Shown: one piece after another, positions 15,958 to 24,645 of the stretch
Layout of the letters: the number at the start of each line of letters is the position of its first letter
Numbering within the stretch: position 1 is the first letter of the stretch
Assembly (NCBI RefSeq): GCF_014643695.1
Contig: NZ_BMJY01000022.1
Location: 1 to 45,978 of the forward strand
Origin: Microbacterium album
GTDB lineage: Bacteria; Actinomycetota; Actinomycetes; Actinomycetales; Microbacteriaceae
Direction of reading: 5' to 3'
DNA length: 45,978 nt
The notes under the pieces: generated by a model
What the model was told of the DNA's origin: nothing
The model's input: only the letters and a program-made list of their open reading frames with translations
Database searches by the model: none
Position numbers and translations under genes: made by a program

Positions 15958-16485
15958 TCAGTCGCAGGTGGAGCACACGCCGGTCAGCGGCAAGACCTGG
16001 AAACATGTGGGGCACACTGCGGCCGGGGGTCGTTCGGGGGCGGAGGGCCTGCGGGGCGGCGCACTGCCGGTCGGCGCATTTCCGGTCGGCGCATTCCCGG
16101 TCGGTGCGTTGCGCGCCGACGCGCGGCGCCGGGTCGGCTCGCGGCGGGGCGCCGCGTCCGGGTGCGTGACACCCCAGGCGCCCTGGAACCTGCGGCTGGG
16201 CCACCTCTCGGCGTCGCCCGCGAGGCGGGCCGCATCCGCCTCCGAGCGGAACCCGTTGGTGTAGCCGTCGTGGACCTCGAGCGCGGGGCCGCTCCCCCGC
16301 TCGATCTTGAAGTACGTGCGGTAGCCGACGAAGCCCGCGACGTCCGCACTCTCGACGATCCGTCGCACGAGAGCCTGGTTGGCGAGGGGAGTCCCGTGCC
16401 GCTGGAAGGCCTCGTCCAGGGTCGCGTACCGCCGCGCGCGCCCCTCCTTGCCGTGCTCGATCGGCCGCTCGGGCGTTGTGGGCAT
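15958..16485 (-). CDS. Hypothetical protein with C-terminal zinc ribbon and NAPTG repeats
   Basis: The 175-residue protein has three parts. The soluble N-terminal domain (about 1-105) includes ALVRRIVESADVAGF and YRTYFKIERG. A linker has tandem NAPTG pentapeptides flanked by basic and Pro-rich sequence. The C-terminus (CPTCFQVLPLTGVCSTCD) carries two CxxC pairs that look like a small zinc ribbon. I do not recognise the N-terminal domain. The ATG at 16485 follows GAGGGAGAATCAGACC, a good ribosome site, so the longer upstream frame is not used. The gene converges on rpmJ but shows no Zur-type box of its own. Confidence 0.75.
   Translation of the reverse strand: MPTTPERPIEHGKEGRARRYATLDEAFQRHGTPLANQALVRRIVESADVAGFVGYRTYFKIERGSGPALEVHDGYTNGFRSEADAARLAGDAERWPSRRFQGAWGVTHPDAAPRREPTRRRASARNAPTGNAPTGNAPTGSAPPRRPSAPERPPAAVCPTCFQVLPLTGVCSTCD
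16067..16111 (-). repeat. Three 15-bp tandem repeats encoding NAPTG
   Basis: Units at 16067, 16082 and 16097 (CCGGTCGGCGCATTY and a diverged third) lie in frame inside the zinc-ribbon gene and encode repeated NAPTG pentapeptides. The 15-bp period preserves the reading frame, so copy number can vary without disrupting the protein. Confidence 0.85.
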
Positions 16486-16638
16486 GGTCTGATTCTCCCT
16501 CACGACCGAGGTCCCCGCGAGCGGGCACGCAAGCCCCTGCCACGGCAGTGGGTCGGGTCTCCGCACCGCCCTGCCACTCGCACGTGAACCCTGCTAACGT
16601 GGCCCGCGGCCTTCAGACCCCGAGGAGGAGAACGCCCC

Positions 16639-17124
16639 ATGGCCTCGTACACCGTCAGCCGGTCGGTCATCGTCGACGCCGAGCCGGAGCAGGTGTTCCC
16701 GCTGATCACCCGGTTCTCGAACTGGACACGCTGGTCGCCGTTCGAGAACGCCGATCCCGCGCTCGCACGCGAGTATCGCGGGCCGGACGAGGGCACGGGC
16801 GCCGTCTACGAATGGTCGGGCAACGACAAGGCCGGCGCGGGCGTGATGACCATCACGGATGTCACCCCCTGCCAGGTGTACGTCGACCTCGAGTTCGTGC
16901 GCCCGTTCACGTCCTCGACGCGGCACGTCTTCGCCGTCACCCCGTCGGGCGGTGCGGCGAGCACCGTCACCTGGACGATGCACGGCGAGCACCGCGGCCT
17001 GACCGGCCTCGTCACGCGGCTGCTCATGCCCATGGAGAAGGTCATGGGCCCCGAGTTCGAGAAGGGACTCGAGGCCCTCAAGCTCGAGGTCGAGCGCGAC
17101 GTGGCGGAGGCCGACGCGGCCTGA
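16639..17124 (+). CDS. SRPBCC (START/Bet v1-like) family protein
   Basis: The 161-residue protein has the typical SRPBCC opening, in which a short strand (YTVSRSVIVDAEPEQVFPLITRFSNWTRWSPF) leads to the hydrophobic ligand cavity. It ends with a long amphipathic helix (about 125-155). Proteins of this type bind hydrophobic ligands or act in detoxification and polyketide-like chemistry; no catalytic residue identifies a reaction. Shine-Dalgarno AGGAGGAGA lies 8 nt before the ATG, with a possible -10 TAACGT at 16595-16600. It converges on the Rieske oxidoreductase with a gap of 10 bp. Confidence 0.88.
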   Translation: MASYTVSRSVIVDAEPEQVFPLITRFSNWTRWSPFENADPALAREYRGPDEGTGAVYEWSGNDKAGAGVMTITDVTPCQVYVDLEFVRPFTSSTRHVFAVTPSGGAASTVTWTMHGEHRGLTGLVTRLLMPMEKVMGPEFEKGLEALKLEVERDVAEADAA

Positions 17125-17134
17125 GGCGGCGCGC

Positions 17135-18646
17135 CTAGCGGGGCTCGAGATCCTCCACGGCGGGGCCCTCGAGCACGTCTCCGTCGGGCGAGAAGCGGGA
17201 TCCGTGCAGCGGGCAGTCCCACGACTGCTCTTGGCGGTTCCACTCGAGGATCCCGCCCATGTGCGTGCAGACCGCCGAGACACGGCACATCTCTCCGCCC
17301 ACGCGTGCCTCGGCGATCGGATGGATGCCGTCGCGCGTGACGCGCCCTTCCCCTTCGGCCGGCTCTCCCGGTTCCGGCCGGACGGCGCGGACGACGCCGG
17401 TGACGAGGTTGGCCGCCACGGACGCGTTGGCGGCTACGAGGTCGACGCCGTCACGCACTCCGAGGTCGGGCGAGCGCAGCGCCTCGGCCCACGGCGTCGG
17501 CTCGCCGACGATGTCGCCCGCGATCGTCATCGCCGCGGCGACGGCGTTGGTCATCCCCCACTTGTTGAAGCCCGTCGCGGCATGGATCCGGCCGTCGCTT
17601 CCCGGCATGGGCCCCGCGAACGGCACGCGAGTGACGGTGCGATAGTCCTGCGCCGCCCACCAGGTCGCGCGCTCGGCACCGGGGAACGCGGCCGTCGTCC
17701 AGGCGTCGAGCTCGCGGAGGAGGCGGTCGGTGTCGCGCTCCCGCCCCGGAGTGAACCCGGAGCCCCCGACCAGCAGCAGCTCACGCCCCGCACCATCGCG
17801 CGCGGTGCGCAGCGATCGCGTCTCGGGATCCACCGATACGTACATCCCGCGCGGGATCTCGCCCGGCACACGGTAGGCGGCGACGAGGGAGCGCGAGGGC
17901 TTCAGCCGCGCGAAGAAGGCGGCGCGGTCGATGACGGGTGAACCGCTCGCGACGACGACCGACCGGGCGTGCACCGTCCCGCGCGTGGTGCGCACGAGCA
18001 CGTCCTCCGCCTCCACGTCCGCACCGCGCACGCGGCACCCCGACAGCAGCGCGCCCGAGCGCTCGCGCACCTCGGCCGCGAGGCGCGCGAGCAGGCGCAT
18101 CGGGTGAATCTGCCACTGGTCGCGCATGCGCAGCGCGCTCGTGACGGCGTAGGGCAGGCCGGCATCCTGGCCGGGGCCGAGCAGGTCCACGTCGAGCCCG
18201 ACGGAGGCGAGTGCGCCGGCCTCCTGGTCGACGGCACGGTCGCCCTCCGGGGTCGTGGCGTAGGTGAGGGCATCCCGCCGATCGAGGGCGTCGGGATCAT
18301 CCGACAGCTCGGCGCGCACCCACTCCTGCGCGGCCCGGTTCGCCGCGACGTACGCCTCCAGGGCCTCCTGGCCGGCGTGCTCGCGCAGCTGCGACATGAC
18401 CTGGCCCTGCAGCAGGCTGAGCTTGGCCGTGGTGTTCCCTGTGGCGACCGCACCCGGGTCCCGGGCCTCGAGGACGACGACGCGCCGCCCGCTGCGCGAG
18501 AGCAGCACGGCGGTCGTGAGGCCTGCGAGCCCGGCGCCTATGACGACCACGTCGGCGCGCGCGGGTAAGTCCCCATCCGTGTCGATGACGGGCGACGTCA
18601 GCCGCCACAGCGACCGCGCGGGATCCGCCATCCGATGATCCGTCAC
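17135..18646 (-). CDS. FAD-dependent oxidoreductase with C-terminal Rieske domain
   Basis: The 503-residue protein has an N-terminal DAO-type FAD domain: GAGLAGLTTA at about 37-46, then the acidic end of the second strand, VVLEARD. A C-terminal Rieske [2Fe-2S] domain follows, with ligands C460 and H462 (CTHMGG) and C478 and H481 (CPLHGSRF). The layout FAD oxidoreductase plus Rieske is a known family, often annotated as iron-sulfur-containing amine or glycine oxidase-like; the substrate is unknown. The fusion suggests electron transfer between cluster and flavin. The start is GTG at 18646, with an ATG five codons further in as an alternative. The next gene upstream on the same strand is 33 bp away. 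Confidence 0.9.
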   Translation of the reverse strand: MTDHRMADPARSLWRLTSPVIDTDGDLPARADVVVIGAGLAGLTTAVLLSRSGRRVVVLEARDPGAVATGNTTAKLSLLQGQVMSQLREHAGQEALEAYVAANRAAQEWVRAELSDDPDALDRRDALTYATTPEGDRAVDQEAGALASVGLDVDLLGPGQDAGLPYAVTSALRMRDQWQIHPMRLLARLAAEVRERSGALLSGCRVRGADVEAEDVLVRTTRGTVHARSVVVASGSPVIDRAAFFARLKPSRSLVAAYRVPGEIPRGMYVSVDPETRSLRTARDGAGRELLLVGGSGFTPGRERDTDRLLRELDAWTTAAFPGAERATWWAAQDYRTVTRVPFAGPMPGSDGRIHAATGFNKWGMTNAVAAAMTIAGDIVGEPTPWAEALRSPDLGVRDGVDLVAANASVAANLVTGVVRAVRPEPGEPAEGEGRVTRDGIHPIAEARVGGEMCRVSAVCTHMGGILEWNRQEQSWDCPLHGSRFSPDGDVLEGPAVEDLEPR

Positions 18647-18679
18647 GTGACGCTCACCGATCCGAGGGGCTCACGTGCG

Positions 18680-19018
18680 TCACCCGGCTCCGGCCGCGGC
18701 CACGCGCCGCTCGGGCGTCACGGGTCGCGCGGGCTGGAAGTGCGCGATCTGCTTCGGCCGGCGCGGTCCGGTGCTCGCGCAGGCGGCCAGCACGTCCGCG
18801 GCCAACAGCAGAACGCTCTCGATCGAGCCATGCCGAGTGGTGCCGCGCGTGCCCGACACCCAGACCGCTTCGTAGCTCAGCTCGTCCGGTTCGTCTCTCG
18901 CGATCTGCTCCACATAGGCGATCACGCTGGCCGCATCGCACGCCGCCACGCTGCGGTCGCACACGCGCCAAGCCCCGTCTCCGAGGGGAACGAGCTCGAG
19001 CTGGTGAAAGGTATCCAT
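18680..19018 (-). CDS. Hypothetical protein
   Basis: The 112-residue soluble protein shows a beta-hairpin-like start (FHQLELVPLGDGAWRVCD), a helix (AASVIAYVEQIARD) and an Ala-rich helix (ESVLLLAADVLAAC), then a basic, Pro-rich tail. I recognise no family. The ATG is preceded by GGAGGTGTGACTCACC, a good but long-spaced ribosome site. It lies 33 bp upstream of the Rieske oxidoreductase on the same strand and may be co-transcribed with it. Confidence 0.7.
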   Translation of the reverse strand: MDTFHQLELVPLGDGAWRVCDRSVAACDAASVIAYVEQIARDEPDELSYEAVWVSGTRGTTRHGSIESVLLLAADVLAACASTGPRRPKQIAHFQPARPVTPERRVAAAGAG

Positions 19019-19285
19019 GGTGAGTCACACCTCCGCATTCAGCCTCCCCGCACACCCCTCCGGGTTCCAGGGGGTTGACACTCCGAACGGCCCCGGGTAT
19101 CCCGCCTGCGCCCGGTCCGATCGGCTGCGGCGAGCGCTCGCCGTCGCCGACGCCGGCGCCTCGGAATCGGCGTCCCGCGCGGCGTCCTAGGGGCCGCCGA
19201 CCGGCCCGTCAAGCCCGTTCAGGTCGAGCGGAGCGCGTTCCAGCATGGAGACGGACGACCGATCCGAACACACAGGAGGCGGACC

Positions 19286-20353
19286 ATGAGCATGAACGAG
19301 CAGCCCGACACGCAGGGGATGGACCCGGTGGAGGCGGAGCTCGGGGAAGAGGGTCAGGGCGACCTCGCTCCCGAGGACCTGCCGCAGCAGGGCGGCCCCG
19401 CCGCCGCGCTCGACGGCTCGATCGTGGACGAGGACGGCGCCGGCGGCGATCCGCTCGACGAGGTCGGATCCACGAACGGCGGCAGCGCGGCTCCCGGACC
19501 CGACGACGTCATCTACGGCGGCGACAACGTGGACACCGCTCCCCGCCCCGCCGACGACTTCCGCTCCGAGGAGACGGGACTGCAGACGGACTCGATGGCG
19601 TCGCCCGGGGCGACCGGCGACAGCAGTCTGGACACCGAGGCGACGCCGGAGGGTCGCGGCCTGGGCGAGCGCGAGAGCCGCGGCAACCGTGACCGCGCGG
19701 ACGCGCTCACCGGCAAGGACGAAGTGGGCCAGCGCGAAGCGGCCCCCGCCACGGACGACGACACGGGTTCGGCCGACGGCAGCGTGCCGGCCGGACGCGA
19801 GGGCGCGGACGCGGGCGCCGTGGACAGCGTCGACGTGGAGGGCACCGCAAGCCCCGACGTGGAGCGGTCGAGCCAGAACGACTTCGCCGGCGTGGCCCCG
19901 GGCGAGGGCACCGACCCCGGAGACGCGGCGCTGGCGCGGGCCTCCCGGGAACAGGCACAGGTCGAGCCCGGGCCCGGCAACGCCGCGGCGGACGCGACGG
20001 CGTCGCCCAACGCCGCGGACGACGCGCCCACCGCGCACCGCTCGGACGACCCGTCCATCGCGGGCATCCCCGACGCCGTCGGCCCCGGCGGCGCCGGCCT
20101 GCAGACCGGCACGCGCCAGGACCTGAACGACACGAACGTGGACGAGCGCGTGCAGGGCATCCTGGTGCAGGTCCAGGCCGATCTGGGCACGGATCGCCTC
20201 GCGGAGTCGGAGGTGCGACCGATGCTGGAGCGGCGCCTCACGGACGCCGGGATCAGCGCGGACGAGGAGCAGATCGAGCGCCTCGTCTCCGAGATCGTCT
20301 CGGGCGACGCGCCCGCGGACACCGACCGCGGTCAGCCGGGCGCGCACGCCTGA
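19286..20353 (+). CDS. Acidic, largely disordered hypothetical protein
   Basis: The 355-residue protein is dominated by Asp, Glu, Gly, Ala and Ser without hydrophobic segments up to about residue 275, so it is predicted to be intrinsically disordered. The last 80 residues contain a folded, helical module (DERVQGILVQVQADLG, then SEVRPMLERRLTDAGISADEEQIERLVSEIV). That module resembles small C-terminal domains seen in other Microbacteriaceae hypothetical proteins, which I recall only loosely. No signal peptide is present. AGGAGG lies 7 nt upstream of the ATG; an ATG two codons further in could also serve. About 265 bp upstream is non-coding, with a weak TTGACA-N17-TATCCC at 19075-19103. Confidence 0.78.
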   Translation: MSMNEQPDTQGMDPVEAELGEEGQGDLAPEDLPQQGGPAAALDGSIVDEDGAGGDPLDEVGSTNGGSAAPGPDDVIYGGDNVDTAPRPADDFRSEETGLQTDSMASPGATGDSSLDTEATPEGRGLGERESRGNRDRADALTGKDEVGQREAAPATDDDTGSADGSVPAGREGADAGAVDSVDVEGTASPDVERSSQNDFAGVAPGEGTDPGDAALARASREQAQVEPGPGNAAADATASPNAADDAPTAHRSDDPSIAGIPDAVGPGGAGLQTGTRQDLNDTNVDERVQGILVQVQADLGTDRLAESEVRPMLERRLTDAGISADEEQIERLVSEIVSGDAPADTDRGQPGAHA

Positions 20354-20402
20354 CGGACGCCGCCTCGCCGGCGGCCGGGGGACGCGCCGTAGACTGGAAT
20401 CC

Positions 20403-20777
20403 ATGTCCCACACCGCCTCCCCGGCCGCCGCGGACGTGCGCCGTCCCCGCATCACCGTCCTCGACGTCCTGCGTCTGCTCACCGAGCTGCTCGCGGTCGG
20501 GAGCCTCGCGGCGTGGGGGGCGCTGTCGTGGCCGCTGCCGTGGAACATCGTCGTCGCGATCGCGGCGCCGGCACTGGCGGTCGTCCTGTGGGCCCTGTTC
20601 GTCTCCCCCAAGGCCGTGTTCGGCGTGCACCCGTTCGCGCGCGCGCTGGTGGAGCTGCTCGTCTTCCTCTCCGCCACGGTCGCATGGTGGTCTCTCGGCC
20701 ACCCGTGGATCGGCCTGGCCGTGGGCGCGGTCTGCATCCTCGTGGGCGTCCTGCACGGTCGGCGAGCAGTGTCGTGA
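20403..20777 (+). CDS. DUF2568 (YrdB-like) membrane protein
   Basis: The 124-residue protein has four hydrophobic helices: about 24-40, 46-66, 80-96 and 99-118. The spacing and the FVSPKAVFGVHPFARALVELLVF segment are typical of the small YrdB/DUF2568 membrane family, whose function is not known. A TAGACT box ends 7 nt before the ATG and no Shine-Dalgarno is present, so translation is probably leaderless. Its stop overlaps the GTG start of the next gene (GTGA), which couples the two. Confidence 0.85.
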   Translation: MSHTASPAAADVRRPRITVLDVLRLLTELLAVGSLAAWGALSWPLPWNIVVAIAAPALAVVLWALFVSPKAVFGVHPFARALVELLVFLSATVAWWSLGHPWIGLAVGAVCILVGVLHGRRAVS

Positions 20778-22159
20778 CCGACTCCCCGGACGTCGTCGCC
20801 CTCCTGCGCGCCGAACTCGGCGACCTCGTCGACACCTCGCCCGAGTCGCGGGACGCCGCGCGCGCCGACAAGTCGGGCCACCGGGCCGCGGAGCCGCCGC
20901 TCGCGGTCGTCCACGCCGAGCGCGTGGAGCACGTCCAGGCGACCCTGCGCATCGCGAGCGCCACGGGCACGCCGGTCGTCACGCGGGGAGCCGGGACGGG
21001 CTGCGCGGGGGGCGCCAACGCCGGCCGGGGCGAGATCGCCCTGTCGGTGCGTCGCATGACGCGCGTGCTCGAGGTGTCGCCCGAGGATCTGCTCGCGGTC
21101 GTCGAACCCGGCATCATCAATGCGGAGCTGAACGATCACCTGTCCGCGTACGGCCTGTGGTGGGCGCCCGATCCCGCCAGCCGCGCCGTGTCGACCGTCG
21201 GCGGCAACATCGCCACGGGCGCCGGCGGGCTGCTGTGCGCGAAGTACGGCGTCGTGCGCGACGCCGTCCTGGGCGTGGACGTCGTGCTGGCCGACGGACG
21301 ACTCATCAGGATGGGCCATCGCAGCGTCAAGGGCGTGACCGGGCTCGACCTGACCTCGCTCATGATCGGATCCGAGGGCCGCCTGGGCGTGATCGTGGGG
21401 GCGACCCTGAAGCTCCGCCGACTCGTCCCCGGCGACGTGTGCACCCTCACGGCGACCTTCCCGAGCGTGCGGGAGGCGGCCGCGGGATCCGCGGCGGTGA
21501 CGGCGTCCGGCGCGCAGCCGTCGATCATGGAGCTCATGGACGCGGCCAGCCTCGCCGCGGCCTACGGTCTGCTGGGGCTGGTCCCGCCCACACCGGGCGC
21601 CTCCCAGCTGGCCATCCAGACCGACGGACCCGCCGCCGTGGCGGAGGCCGAGGCGATCGCCACCCTGCTGACGTCCCTCGGCGCATCGGTCGCCGTCACG
21701 AGCGATCGCGCGGAGGGAGACCGGCTGCTGGCCATCCGCCGCTCGATGCACGCGGCCATGGAATCGCTCGGCCGCTCCCTGATCGAGGACGTCTCCGTGC
21801 CGCGCAGCGCCCTGCCCGCGATGTTCGACGAGATCGCCCGCGTCGAGCAGCACTACGGCGTGACCATTCCGACGATCGCGCACGCGGGCGACGGCAACCT
21901 GCACCCCAATTTCGTCTTCACGCCCGACCCGGACGCTCCGGACGAGGTTCCCGCGGTGGTGTGGGAGGCCGCGGACGACCTGTTCCGCGCGGCGCTGCGC
22001 CTCGGCGGGACACTCACCGGCGAGCACGGTATCGGGCTGCTGAAACGCCGCTGGCTCGCCGACGAACTCGGCGAAGACCAGTGGCGTCTTCAGCGCGACA
22101 TCGTCCGCGTGTTCGACCCCCGTGGGATCCTGAATCCGGGCAAGGTCTTCGACACCTGA
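20774..22159 (+). CDS. FAD-linked oxidase (GlcD / D-lactate dehydrogenase family)
   Basis: The 461-residue protein combines a PCMH-type FAD-binding domain and a FAD-oxidase C-terminal domain. Visible motifs are VTRGAGTGCAGGANAG and STVGGNIATGAGG for FAD binding, and HAGDGNLHPNF plus GEHGIGLLKRRWL in the substrate domain. All are characteristic of glycolate, D-lactate and related 2-hydroxyacid dehydrogenases. It should oxidise a 2-hydroxyacid with electrons passed to a carrier or oxygen. The GTG at 20774 makes a GTGA overlap with the DUF2568 gene; a longer open frame upstream is a shadow of that gene. Confidence 0.93.
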   Translation: MTDSPDVVALLRAELGDLVDTSPESRDAARADKSGHRAAEPPLAVVHAERVEHVQATLRIASATGTPVVTRGAGTGCAGGANAGRGEIALSVRRMTRVLEVSPEDLLAVVEPGIINAELNDHLSAYGLWWAPDPASRAVSTVGGNIATGAGGLLCAKYGVVRDAVLGVDVVLADGRLIRMGHRSVKGVTGLDLTSLMIGSEGRLGVIVGATLKLRRLVPGDVCTLTATFPSVREAAAGSAAVTASGAQPSIMELMDAASLAAAYGLLGLVPPTPGASQLAIQTDGPAAVAEAEAIATLLTSLGASVAVTSDRAEGDRLLAIRRSMHAAMESLGRSLIEDVSVPRSALPAMFDEIARVEQHYGVTIPTIAHAGDGNLHPNFVFTPDPDAPDEVPAVVWEAADDLFRAALRLGGTLTGEHGIGLLKRRWLADELGEDQWRLQRDIVRVFDPRGILNPGKVFDT

Positions 22160-22312
22160 GGCCGACCGGGGGAGAGCGCGTGGACCGGGTGAGCGGTCTT
22201 ACCGGGATGCTCAGCGCATCGTAGTCAGTTCGTGATCCATGGATCGCCCGCCACGCGGTATAGGGCCCTACTCTATGTTTGACGGCTTCTCTGCCGACTC
22301 CAGGGGGTAACC

Positions 22313-23818
22313 GTGACCGATGTGGCGACCAAGCCCGAGAACGTGATCGACGGTGGCGACGACACTGCCACCACCGCCGTTGCGCTGGGCGACGGCGCGC
22401 CCGGCGACCCGCCGCGCCTCGAGTGGGCGCCCGCGGAGCCGAAGCCGCGCAAGAAGCGGCTCGCGCTGTGGCTGGGCATCCCCGGCGGCCTCGTGCTCGC
22501 GGGCGCCGTGGTCGCGTCGCTCGTGCTGATCGCTCCCGGCACGGCCGTCGCCGGCACGCCGGTGGGCGGCATGACCCCGGGCATGGCCGCCGAGGCCGTC
22601 ACCCAACGCCTCGCCACCACGGAGTTCACGATCGGAGACGCCACCCTCACGGGCGAGCAGCTCGGACTCTCCGTCGACGCTCAAGCGGCCGCCGGCGACG
22701 CGTTCGAGACGGCGCCCATGTGGAAGCTGAGCGAGTGGGGCCCCACGCACATCGAGGCCCCCGTGACGCTGGACGCCGAGCGCGCGGCCGAGGCTCTCCG
22801 CCAGGCGCTCCCCGACCTCTACACGGACTACACGAACGCGCGCGTGGTCTTCGACGGCGAGGCGGGACGCTTCACGGTCGAGCCCTCCGCGCCCGGACAG
22901 GGCGTCGACGTGAACGCCCTCGCGGCCGAGCTGACGACGGCTCTCGCGGCGGGGGGCACGTCGGTCGAGCCGACGCTCACGGAGGTGGAGGCGCCCGCCA
23001 CGACGCAGGATGCCGAGGCGTTCGCCGCCCAGCTCAACGACCAGGCCGACACGGCGGGCTTCTATCTTGAGGATGTCCGCGCCCACGGCGTCGACCTCCC
23101 GACCGTCGCATCATGGATGGACATCTCGTCGGATCCCGTCACCGGCGACTTCATCGTCACCGCCGACGAGCAGGCCATCGCCGAGGCCATCAAGGACCTG
23201 CCCGAGAAGGTGAACCAGGACGTCATCGACGCGCGCGTCGTCACCAACTCCGCGGGCGACCACCTCCGCACCATCCAGGAGGGCCAGGACGGCTTCGGCA
23301 TCTCGTCCACCGACGGCGTCGCTGAGGAGGTCACCGCCTCCCTCGCGGCCGGCGACCTGCGCTTCGAGCTGCAGGGCGAGGTCGTCAAGCACAACGTCAT
23401 CGAGCTGTTCCGCCGCGTCGAGGTGGACAAGAGCGCGGGCATGACCTACCTGTACGAGGGTCCTGAGCCCGGCCAGGAGAAGCTCGTTGCGTCCTACCCG
23501 GTCGCGCTCGGCACGGGCGGGCAGTACGAGACGCAGACCGGTCACTTCACCGTGTACGGGCAGCTCACGATCCAGCACATGGGCTCGTGCGACTCGCAGG
23601 GCCGGTTCGTGCCCGGCGGCCGGTTCGACTACTGCACCGCGAACGTGCCCTGGGTGACCTACTTCAACGGCGACCAGGGCTTCCACGGCACCTACTGGCA
23701 CAACAACTTCGGGCCCGGGGCGCGCATGAGCCACGGCTGCGTCAACATGACGAACGCCGCCGCGGAGCACATGTACCGCTTCGCGCAGGTGGGCACCGAG
23801 GTCTGGGTCCACGACTGA
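22313..23818 (+). CDS. L,D-transpeptidase (YkuD) with N-terminal membrane anchor
   Basis: The 501-residue protein has a cytoplasmic tail, a transmembrane helix (about 49-72), peptidoglycan-binding PG_binding_4-like segments (about 75-370) and a C-terminal YkuD catalytic domain. The catalytic motif is H-x-(n)-SHGCVNM with nucleophile C476 and the upstream histidines of FHGTYWHNNFG. It should form 3-3 cross-links or attach proteins to peptidoglycan outside the membrane. The start is GTG at 22313 after CCAGGGGGTAACC. A TATGTT box at 22274-22279 is a possible -10. A strong hairpin follows the stop. Confidence 0.94.
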   Translation: MTDVATKPENVIDGGDDTATTAVALGDGAPGDPPRLEWAPAEPKPRKKRLALWLGIPGGLVLAGAVVASLVLIAPGTAVAGTPVGGMTPGMAAEAVTQRLATTEFTIGDATLTGEQLGLSVDAQAAAGDAFETAPMWKLSEWGPTHIEAPVTLDAERAAEALRQALPDLYTDYTNARVVFDGEAGRFTVEPSAPGQGVDVNALAAELTTALAAGGTSVEPTLTEVEAPATTQDAEAFAAQLNDQADTAGFYLEDVRAHGVDLPTVASWMDISSDPVTGDFIVTADEQAIAEAIKDLPEKVNQDVIDARVVTNSAGDHLRTIQEGQDGFGISSTDGVAEEVTASLAAGDLRFELQGEVVKHNVIELFRRVEVDKSAGMTYLYEGPEPGQEKLVASYPVALGTGGQYETQTGHFTVYGQLTIQHMGSCDSQGRFVPGGRFDYCTANVPWVTYFNGDQGFHGTYWHNNFGPGARMSHGCVNMTNAAAEHMYRFAQVGTEVWVHD

Positions 23819-23827
23819 GCCACGAAA

Positions 23828-23867
23828 CCTCCGCGGAGCGGGCGCGGATGCACCCCCTCCGCGGAGG
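23828..23867 (+). terminator. Hairpin after the L,D-transpeptidase gene
   Basis: A perfect 11-bp stem (CCTCCGCGGAG at 23828-23838 with 23857-23867) and an 18-nt loop lie 10 bp after the stop codon. Each arm is also nearly self-complementary. There is no T tract. The right arm contains GGAGG, the only Shine-Dalgarno-like sequence before the GNAT gene. Confidence 0.65.
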
Positions 23868-23882
23868 CGTTAGCCTGTGGCT

Positions 23883-24332
23883 ATGTCGCTGAAACTGGTC
23901 GAGCTCTCCGCGGACACGATCGTCGCGGTCAACACCCTGTCGCTCAAGCCCGGCCAGGAGCAGTTCCTCGCGCCCGTGTCGTACGGCATCGCGGCGACCG
24001 TGATCAGCCCGCAGACGTCCTGGCAGCGCGTGGTCGTCGACGGCGACGACGTGGTCGGCTTCGTCAGCGCCAGCTTCGACCCGGACGCGCCGACCGAGCA
24101 CTTCCGCTCTGTGCTGCTGCGCATCAACGTGGACGCCGACGATCAGGGCCGCGGCATCGGTCGCTTCATCGTCGAGGCGCTGGTCGAGGAGGTCCGTCGG
24201 CGCGGTCTCGACCACCTCACGGTCATCTACGAGGCCGGCGAGGGCGGCCCCGAGGCGTTCTTCCACCGCGTCGGCTTCAGCCCCGTCGGCGAAACCGAAT
24301 ACGGCGAAGTCGTAGCCGAAATCAAGGTCTGA
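23883..24332 (+). CDS. GNAT family N-acetyltransferase
   Basis: The 149-residue protein has the GNAT acetyl-CoA binding motif A: strand VLLRINVDADDQGRGIGRFIVEALVEE, where QGRGIG is the pyrophosphate-binding loop (about 79-84). Strand 5 and helix 4 follow (YEAGEGGPEAFFHRVGF). The N-terminus resembles that of other MSLKLVEL acetyltransferases. The substrate is unknown. TAGCCT (23871-23876) lies 6 nt before the ATG, so a leaderless start at 23883 is preferred. A GTG two codons earlier (23877) would have GGAGG 9 nt upstream, but that lies within the hairpin. Confidence 0.9.
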   Translation: MSLKLVELSADTIVAVNTLSLKPGQEQFLAPVSYGIAATVISPQTSWQRVVVDGDDVVGFVSASFDPDAPTEHFRSVLLRINVDADDQGRGIGRFIVEALVEEVRRRGLDHLTVIYEAGEGGPEAFFHRVGFSPVGETEYGEVVAEIKV

Positions 24333-24380
24333 GGGCGACGGGCTGCTGCCCTCCCCTCCCCCCTCACTGACCGCAACCCG

Positions 24381-24645
24381 GTGCGAGCGCGAAGCGCGAG
24401 CGTGCGGGCGCGAGTGCGCCCGCCAACCAGGCGCGCAGCGCCGGCGCGCGAAGCGAAGCGAAGCGCCTCCCTCGCGGAGCGGCCCCTCGGGGCCCGACGC
24501 GTGGGAGAAAAAAGAAAACGGCGCGAAGCGCGAGCGTGCGGGCGCGAGTGCGCCCGCCACCAGGCGCGCAGCGCCGGCGCGCGGAGCAGAGCGAAGCGCC
24601 TCCCTCGCGGAGCGGCCCCACCGGGGCCCGACGCGTGGGAGAAAA
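24381..24645 (+). repeat. Multi-hairpin repeat element, locus 1 (two core copies)
   Basis: Core copies occupy 24381-24518 and 24521-24645. Each runs through short stem-loops (GCGC-NNN-GCGC, GGGCGC-GAGT-GCGCCC, GGCGC-GCA-GCGCC, GGCCCC-loop-GGGGCC) and ends with GACGCGTGGGAGAAAA. The second copy ends at the base before the stop codon of the convergent ABC transporter gene. The preceding 24333-24380 is C-rich spacer. The open frames crossing it are translations of the repeat, not genes. Confidence 0.85.

Noticed and set aside
19075..19103. Strong sigma-70 promoter TTGACA-N17-TATCCC before the acidic protein gene
   Set aside because: The -35 is perfect but the -10 lacks the final T and the start would be about 175 nt upstream, so I mention it only as a weak possibility.
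24381..24645. Multi-hairpin element as an intrinsic terminator
   Set aside because: On the plus strand the hairpins are followed by an A-rich, not T-rich, tail. On the minus strand the T-rich tract comes before the hairpins. Neither order fits a classical terminator.
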